Positions 14,735 through 23,700 of a stretch of 40,343 nt of DNA are shown in pieces; the first letter of the stretch is position 1, and the number at the start of each line of letters is the position of its first letter. The notes below the pieces were generated by a model. That model was not told the origin of the DNA, did not search any database, and was given only the letters and a program-made list of their open reading frames with translations. The stretch comes from Ichthyophonus hoferi (Eukaryota; Opisthokonta; Ichthyosporea; Ichthyophonida; Ichthyophonidae), in assembly GCA_002751075.1 (NCBI GenBank), contig NAOQ01000590.1:1-40343 (forward strand), given 5' to 3'. Both the position numbers and the translations under genes were made by a program.

Positions 14735-17700
14735 TAATTCTTTATTATTACCACTATTACTATTACTATTCTTATGATTTTATAAACGTTTTGTTTATAA
14801 TTGCAATAAAAGCTATAATATCAGCCTATTGTATTCTTTTACTATATGATCCAAGGTCTCTATACTAGCAACTAGGCACATGCAATTCACACAGGCACCT
14901 TCAATTAAACTTAGCCGATGTCCTTATATTTAGATTTCATGATCAATATTATGTATGCTATTTTATGCATGTTAATTATGTGATATATTCCAATTATATA
15001 GACGCGATAATTAAATTCTAAATTATATATCATTTTTTATTGGCTTCGAAAGTAATTTTAAGAACTGATTTCCGCCATGATGCATGTTGTTTGCGGTCCT
15101 ACTGTGTAAAGATTCCTTCTAACCCTAACTCTCTGATTTTCACCTAACCCTCTTATCTGCTCTCTAATATCATTGGTGGAACAGCAACGCTATGCCACCC
15201 CAACAGCAATATCAATTGGTCCAGGAGTTACTAACCCCAGTAGGTTCTGATTCTGATTGGAGGGAATGGAAATGGTGGCATGTAGTTTATGATGATTCTG
15301 TCGTATGGTAGTATACAAATATAGTTATATAAAGATGAGAGGGAGATGTTGCGATAGACTGGCTTTGGCTTTGCCAATGAATAGCATGGCTTATATTTAA
15401 TGGAAGGATTGAATTATAATAGTATAGTTTATATCGGTTAATAGTATTTAATTATAATAGTAATTATTTTAGGTTAACACGTTATTATTCTTTACTCTTC
15501 CCAGTTGGAAAAGAAGTGGACCAGTGCTGAATTTGCTCAGGTTTTAGCGTCCCCCAATACTTTTATTCGCTTCTTGGGTGTTAGTCAAGAACAAGGAGGT
15601 GCGTAAAGGGGATTGGTTTGTGATGCATTTAATTAATTATTAATTAACCTGTACCTGTTTATATGAGTGCAATTTCGCATGTATAGCATATAGCATATAT
15701 GGTGACTCCCATCATACCTAACGGGCTCGCAATCTGTCTTATGTAACAGAGACTTTGCTCTTTATGTCAGTGCATATCATACCCTAGCTATATATCCCCT
15801 ATATAGTGTTTGTTATTTTTAATTTGCCCGCTTTATGGAATATATATATATATGTTATACAGTGTATGAAATACGGATAATATAGGCGTGTATATAGGGT
15901 CAGTCAGACTGTAGTGGCTAGTATGTTGCTGGCATATATAGTATTGTTTTCATTGCTTAATATACTTCTCTCTCACTCTATTTTAAATATCTTCCCCTCT
16001 TAATTCATATGACTGGTTATACTATCATCTACTGTCTTTAATGTCATCCTAGCCCAATGGGATGGTAGGCTATTTATATTTTCTTATATGTTATTGGTGT
16101 TCAGGTATCGACATATCGGATGCGTCCTCTGCTGACAGAGAAGAGGTAAGTGACATATGTATGGATAAAGGAATATTATTGGGTAAGATATATGCCTGAC
16201 GTAGGAAAGATAAAAAATATAAAAAATAAAATATATATATATATATATATAATAGAATGTAATCTAATATACTATAGTACAAGATGCTATAGTGCTATAC
16301 TATAGCATATTGTATGGTGTATGCTCTATGGGATTAACGACCTAGTCCTAGGGTTAAATATTTAGTGCGTATTTTAATTCAGATTGTTATTGGATTGTTA
16401 AGTAGTGTTTTAATTGAGAATGACAATATGTTGTTAATTTGTATTTTAACTAACAGCCTCTTGTCACCCCGCTGCTATGCTTAATGCATTGTATATACCT
16501 ATTTAATGTACCCCTGTTCTTATGACATTCTACCTACTGTATTGAGAAAGCCTCAAAAGATTACTTAATCCTATGGGAATTTTCTAAAGTTAACTGTTGG
16601 TGGAGACTAGAAAGCTTATCTGTGATAGGATCACATTAATTAATTGGCCCTGAACCAACCTCCTTTATTTTTTAATTAATGAATTGTCTTTTATGTTCTG
16701 AGACTGCAATGTTAACATGCCATGATATTGCAATACTTTAGCTTTTCATTATCATTTCGGATTCTTTTAAAATTTAAAGTACAAATAGGATTGGAATTTA
16801 TTGGCTCAAACTTATATTTATATAGGGGTTGCATTATGAATTCCAATCAGGTCTATGAGGGTATATTGTATTCTTTAATTGGATTGCTTTAACACTCATT
16901 TACCTGCTATTAATTGAATGTCATTAACTATTGATAGCTGATTGGGATTCGCACATCTCTGACTCAAACAAAGCGACGACATTGGTGAAATAGATAATTG
17001 TGCAGGATATGGCGAAAACGCCTTTGATATTAGTAACTTAAAACCGATGTATTGGTACTAAAATTTAAGGACGCAATATTCAATCATTATTACTAACTAA
17101 ATAATCTAAACACAGCTCTTGGGTATAACCCGCATTTTCCATTCGGCAGCCCTTCGCTTGAAGGTAGGACTCCCGCCTCTTCTCTCCTTTTTGTTTTCTA
17201 TCAAAGCTTTCTCTTTGTCTTAGTCCTGGTAATATTACATCATGGGTTCTGTCTCTGTTTTCTTTTTGGTTCCTTATCATTCTTTCTGGTATAGCCTGGC
17301 CTATTCACTTCAATGGATATTATGTTTAGGCAATACATTTATGGGCGCAGTTGTGACTGTAATGATGTTTTGTTTTTGTGGGTAGTTACCGCAATGATAA
17401 AGCTTATTGCTACAGGGATGAGAAGGGAAGATGAACCCATATGGGCAATAATGAGAATGAATAGATGATATTTTTAGGAATAAATAGTTCATATTTATGT
17501 TTTTGCTTCTTGGTCCTGTTAGTGCAATATCTATAAGCATAGGTATGCTTATCTTATAGATACATATATACATTTTTTTCTTCTACGTGGCATACTAATA
17601 TTTATATGAGGTTATCAATGTGAACAACTATTGGTGTGGATACAATATGCCTTATAAGTCTTACTACTACATCATCTGTATATATGTGTGAAGGGAAAGG

Positions 17701-20700
17701 TATACATGCATTCAGCCATCTGTTTGGGTCTAATAATTATTGTGACGTACTATCCAGCCTTCGGCTAAGACTCCCTCTGGAACTACGGCTATAATGACGT
17801 CACATTTGGCGGCTGTCCTTCCTAATCTCTTCATGCTTATTGGGTAATTTAATCTTATCATTTCCCTTTGTTCACTAATAACTACATGAATGCATGATTT
17901 TATATCCAATCATGTACTTAGATACTTATGATTTTAGGTTTATGTCCACTTGTACTTCATATCCTTTTGACCTTCTTACGTAACTTAGCATTTCCTTTTA
18001 GATTTACTTACACTTAGTGATCCCAATTATAACTATAACAATGCCCCACTTAATATTGTCCACGCAGATGCATTCATGGCATGTGGGGCCCTTCTGTGAT
18101 TGGTGAAATTGCCTCTCGTTATCATCCGGCATTGCAAATGGGCGATATTGAGGCCCAATGGAGATTAAGTATGTTGTCTTTTCTGCTCTCCCATTGGTAG
18201 TTGTTAGTCTCTACTAGTGAAGAAAAATTGGTCTCGTCTGTATATATATTGAATGGCTTTATGCTAGCGAGGTAATATTGAGTAGAATATACAATTAGAA
18301 TGTGTACTGTTTATAACCTGTAAGTCACATATACCTATACATGCACATTAGTGATGAGTAGAGATACATACGTTTACATTTATTACTATACTATAGTTAT
18401 ACTTATATTTGGACCCATGACTATATAAATACGTATATATAGATATATTATATTATATTATATTATATTATATTATATTATTATTTAAATTGTACCTAGA
18501 TCGGGGCGCGTGTGTATGTGTCAGCAACCAATTATAAATTCTGCTCTGTTGCTATATGATAGAGCAAGGAATGTTAAAATATATTAACTAGGTACAGGTA
18601 AATACAAGAACAAATAATTCCAAAATATTTTCACTGGGCACAGGTATATTCATCTGCAGATGGAGAATAATGGCTAGAAACCAGCTCAAATCTGACAACA
18701 TAAACATAGATGTTTAATGTATATACTATATACATGTCAACTTGCTATTAACACTAGTCTACATACTATATCTCTATATGTACAGACATGCAGCGACAGC
18801 CTTTAGATTTGAAGGAAAGGAAGAAATCGCTAGAGAATCAAGATGCTTGTTTAGAGCATGTGAGAGGATACTTGGAGCAGCAACGAGAGGTTCTGTATGT
18901 AGTCCCTTTACCACTCTCAATTAGCTAGTGTGCACATCTAGATCTATGTAGATTAGTTATTACAGTAGATAATAATAAGAATGATGTAGGTATGTATGTA
19001 TGTATATGTATATATGCATATACATTGCCGGTTCTGTGTTTTTGGCTATTAATATATATTTAATATATATTTAATGCCCTCTGTCGGCGATGTAATCTCT
19101 ACCTATTGTAAGGGGAGGGAAGAGGTGAGGGTCAGACATACGAACGGCTAGGTTTACATGACTTAATGAAATGCTGTATTTTATTCTGTGAAAGACTTGG
19201 CTCATAATATTTATTTTTTCATTTACAATTATTAACTTAAATTATAGTGTAAAATATTAGTTTTAGTCTTCCCGTGTAGCTCTACTCACTCTTCCTTATT
19301 ACCTTTTCACTCATACTATTACGCATTTACCCGTACATGCATGCGTATATATATATATATATACCATCATATTTTGGTACCAACACACACACACACACCC
19401 TTACATACACGCATGCATACATCCATTCTGCACAGGTATCTAATGACCCGAGAATTTTTTGACCTAGGGCTAGACATATACCAGTTACCTGGCCTAGCTC
19501 CTGTGCTCCTGCGTAGTTTCTTTGCTGATCTTAACTCAATGGACCTTCGACACCTTAAAATCTTAGTCCGTATCCTATTTAATTGTTTTTATGTTTGCTT
19601 TGTTCTTGGTTAAATGTAGCTTTATAATTGTATATTAAGTATATTGTAATACTTAATACTTAATATACTTTTTTGGGAGGATTATGGTTGCTTATATATA
19701 AGTGTGTACAGGTATGTATGTATGTATATGTATATATATATGTGTATATATGTATATTAGTATCTTTATATACATACATATATATATAGGTATGTGTGCG
19801 TATATATATGTAAGGTGAAAGGAGGTGATGACGCAATAGGTATACGATTATGCTCTCTTTAGTTTATATATATATATATATGTCTATGTTCCTTCACCTA
19901 TATACAGGCCAGGTCATCAAACCCTTAGTAGTTAAATGCCCAGCTGAATGTCTTCCTACCATTCTCCCATCAAGTAAATATACCCTCTATACTCCCTATA
20001 TACCCTTCCCTTACCCTTCCCTCTCATCCTTCTATCTTGAACATACTACATATTCCTTGCTTTTCCTTTATTACTTATATTATATAAGTCCCTACTTTCT
20101 TTCTTTGCTAATGAAAAAATTAAATTTTCTTTTCATTCATTCTGTTTGGTTTTATTCATTGTTCTATATGAATGTTAATATAGATTTACAGTAACAGCAA
20201 CTGTATCTTGTCTTGTTTGATGGGTTGGTCAGAATGGTAAATAATATGTTAATTAAGGATTAGTATATAATCTATTCGTGTTCTTCAAACATCTTCTGAC
20301 TCGCATATACTTTCTTCTGATTGATACAGTATCACTTACTAGTATTATTTTAATGATAGTAGTAAATAGTTTTTCCTTTTTTGATACTCTGTACAGCTAA
20401 ACCAATCATTAAGCTAATCGTATTGTTGACCTATGTGTTCCATATCATTGCAATCTATCTATTATCTATTTATATCTCTCTATCTCTCTATCCGTGGACC
20501 TTGACTTTCTATAGTCCTAGGACAGCCATAACACAACGTATTTATTTTCTGCCATTCAACACCTTGCATTAACTGTAGATAGATTTATTTATGTTTCTAT
20601 ATTTAGGTGATATAGCGTTGTTTAGAGGATCAAATCAGTTGTATGACAATTACTTATTCACCAACGCTGTGTACGTACAGTCCTATCTGGATTCTTCGAC

Positions 20701-23700
20701 TACATGCGTCAACATCTCGCACAGCATTGGATGGCAGTCACAACAAAGAGAGAGGCGGCTGAGAGTGAGGGTCAGGGTGAGACAGGAGAGGTAAGGAACT
20801 AATTCCTATCTGTATGGTGTAGATGTATAAGTGTATATGTGAGACCTTGTACTATTGGTGTGGTTTAGTTGGTATAATATAGTACTGATGGTTGACCAAT
20901 GGGAAGGAGGATGGGGTTAGGTTTGTTTATGTGTTGATATATTTGGTATGATATGATAGGTATGTGTACTTGTAGCCAATATGTGTACATGCATGTATGG
21001 GGCGTATAAGAATATTGGAAGTGAGTGTGTAAGTATAAGTATCACTAATAGCATGGCTATATATAGGTTACTATGGAATGATTACTAACAACTCATTATT
21101 CACTTTCTAGATTCTGGAAGAGGGACAAGTAACCGAGGTAACCCGGGACACTATTGAGGTCCCTTGGGCCCTTCTATTTCCTATTGGTTCAAGAGTTTTG
21201 CCCCCTCCTACTGTGGGTAAGTACTAGGCATTTGTAATTGGTATATATATTTATCATATCCATACTTAACTATGTGTAGTCAGATGAAGAGTATTTATAT
21301 CAATATTGATTTTTATTTAAAATTTCTAACCAATAAATGAGTATCTATAAAGAATGTACACGACTACCAGTAGTCAATAGTATATCATTGTATTATGTGG
21401 CCATGCCCTGTATTATTATGTTATGTTTCCTTTATGTGTCGTAATAGCTCCTATAATTGAAAATTAATATTGTTGCATCATAGAAACAGGTGAAGGGTTG
21501 GTTTAATAATGACATATGATTGGGTGCTTTTCTGCCTGATGTAATATTATTGGTTTTAGGTTACTTGGGTAGAAAATGGTTTATACAGTTAGGCAGAGAG
21601 GAAGACTAGCGAAAAGAATTAGAAAGAAAGGCACTAATAAAGAGGGAAACGAGGGGATAAAGATTATAATGGAGAAACAAAACGTTAAGAGAACGTGTAA
21701 GAGAGATAGTAAGTAGAGGTATGCAATCGTAGTCATTCTGTTAGCTGTTATGCTAATAATTATTATTTCTTTGGCTGCAGCCCCTTCCAGCATTCAAAAG
21801 ATGCCCCAAAGTCCCACAGAGGCCTTCGTTATTAACACACCGGTAAACACCGCCCTGTTCACTCTTGATCGATGTGTTATTATAGTCATTATTATGTCTC
21901 TGGCTTATTATATTATATTCTATATTATCTTTCCAATCAATTATTATATCTGTCTTCCTCCCTCGGGAGTCTATTCATTAATAATTGCTGCCTATTTTTA
22001 TATTGATCATTGCGTTTTGTCTACTACCTACCTATCTTATATATTGTATCTAATCTGCTACTATCTACCTTAGTATATATTATATTTTGCCTATTAACAC
22101 ATATTTCATTATATGTGCTTTTCATTCAGGNNNNNNNNNNNNNNNNNNNNNNNNNNNNNNNNNNNNNNNNNNNNNNNNNNNNNNNNNNNNNNNNNNNNNN
22201 NNNNNNNNNNNNNNNNNNNNNNNNNNNNNNNNNNNNNNNNNNNNNNNNNNNNTCAGGTCTATTCATTAATAATTGCTGCCTATTTTTATATTGATCATTG
22301 CGTTTTGTCTACTACCTACCTATCTTATATATTGTATCTAATCTGCTACTATCTACCTTAGTATATATTATATTTTGCCTATTAACACATATTTCATTAT
22401 ATGTGTTTTTCATTCAGGCCATACGTGATAGTCTAGCCAACCTTATGGTGGCCACCCTCCTATGGCCTGATAGTACTGCAGCCCAGAAGGCAGCTGGGAT
22501 TATCCTACACCTTACCCCTTATCTTTTATTGGCTTGCCCTGACCCCAACCAGCCTGCATCCATGTTAATAACCCAAGCAATAAGAGTACGTAGGGACAAT
22601 TAATTAATGTGTGTATGTATGTGTATGTGTGTAGGTATACTTGTATGTATATATAAATTTGTGTTTTTGGGGTGAGGTGGGAGGGCAATTAAGTTCGAGA
22701 AGGAAAATATGAGAAGGTTGAAGAAGAAAACATTGAGAATATAGAGGGGTTCCTTTGTGTCTTGACTTGCATGTACAACTCATATGTCATTAAACAATTT
22801 AATCTAATCACAAACATACATAGCACAATTCTCGCTGGTATTTCCGTTCGTTCTCTGTTACTTTCTTTTTTCTTTTCTTAATTTGTTCTCTCTTATTCTA
22901 TAAGACTGTAGACTATTATCTGCCTAATGTTTGAGTAAACAACATATTTTTTGGTCTATGGTTATTTTGAAATGTCAGCATTATATCGATCTATTGTTTA
23001 TTTTCTCTTGGGAAAAAGGTCATGGTGGTGTAAAGATATAATTAATGTCCTTAGAAAAGGATACAATGGAAAAAGAGATGTATATATATGTAAATGTTTC
23101 GATGTCACGAAGGCTGGTTGTAACGAATCACATATGTAAATGTTATAAAAAACCCAGTCAAGATTATATCGAGGATATGTGGTAGTTATCAGTTATCATA
23201 GTGTGTTGCAAAAACGAATACATGTAAATGACTTAAGGTGGCAAGATACTTAACATTTTGTTTTTTTCTAGCACAGGGGTTGAACATCCACGGACAACAC
23301 GATGAACTTGCAGGTCTGATTATTCGATTGATTGGATATCTGCTAGCTGTAGTACCTGATAGAACCCCTCTGTGGTCTTGTTTCCTATCTCTCCCATCTG
23401 TGTCGCCAGCGGAATTAGAGGTATGGTTGAACGGTGTATAAAGGGTGTGTAATATTTGTTAAAATGTGTGTTTATGTGTTGTTTGAGCACGGCAATAGTC
23501 AAGTAGGGGACATACTATAGTTAGCTATCGAGATACATGTACATTTTTGGTGTATTTGAATGAATAATAATGAAATAGTAAACTAGTGATGGGACGAGAA
23601 TAGACTGAGTTGGTATATGTATGTCTGTATATCCTTTTTTTGCATGGGTAGTAGCTAACTATGATATATATACATATATTAGTTGTGATAGAAATATATA

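Noticed and set aside
20591-20794. Plus-strand 67-codon frame overlapping exon 28
   Set aside because: Wrong frame: the XPO5 frame here reads ILSGFFDYMRQHLAQHW after the AG at 20679-20680.
22010-22361. ORFs across the second N-run
   Set aside because: Same artefact; the frames consist of intron sequence and N.
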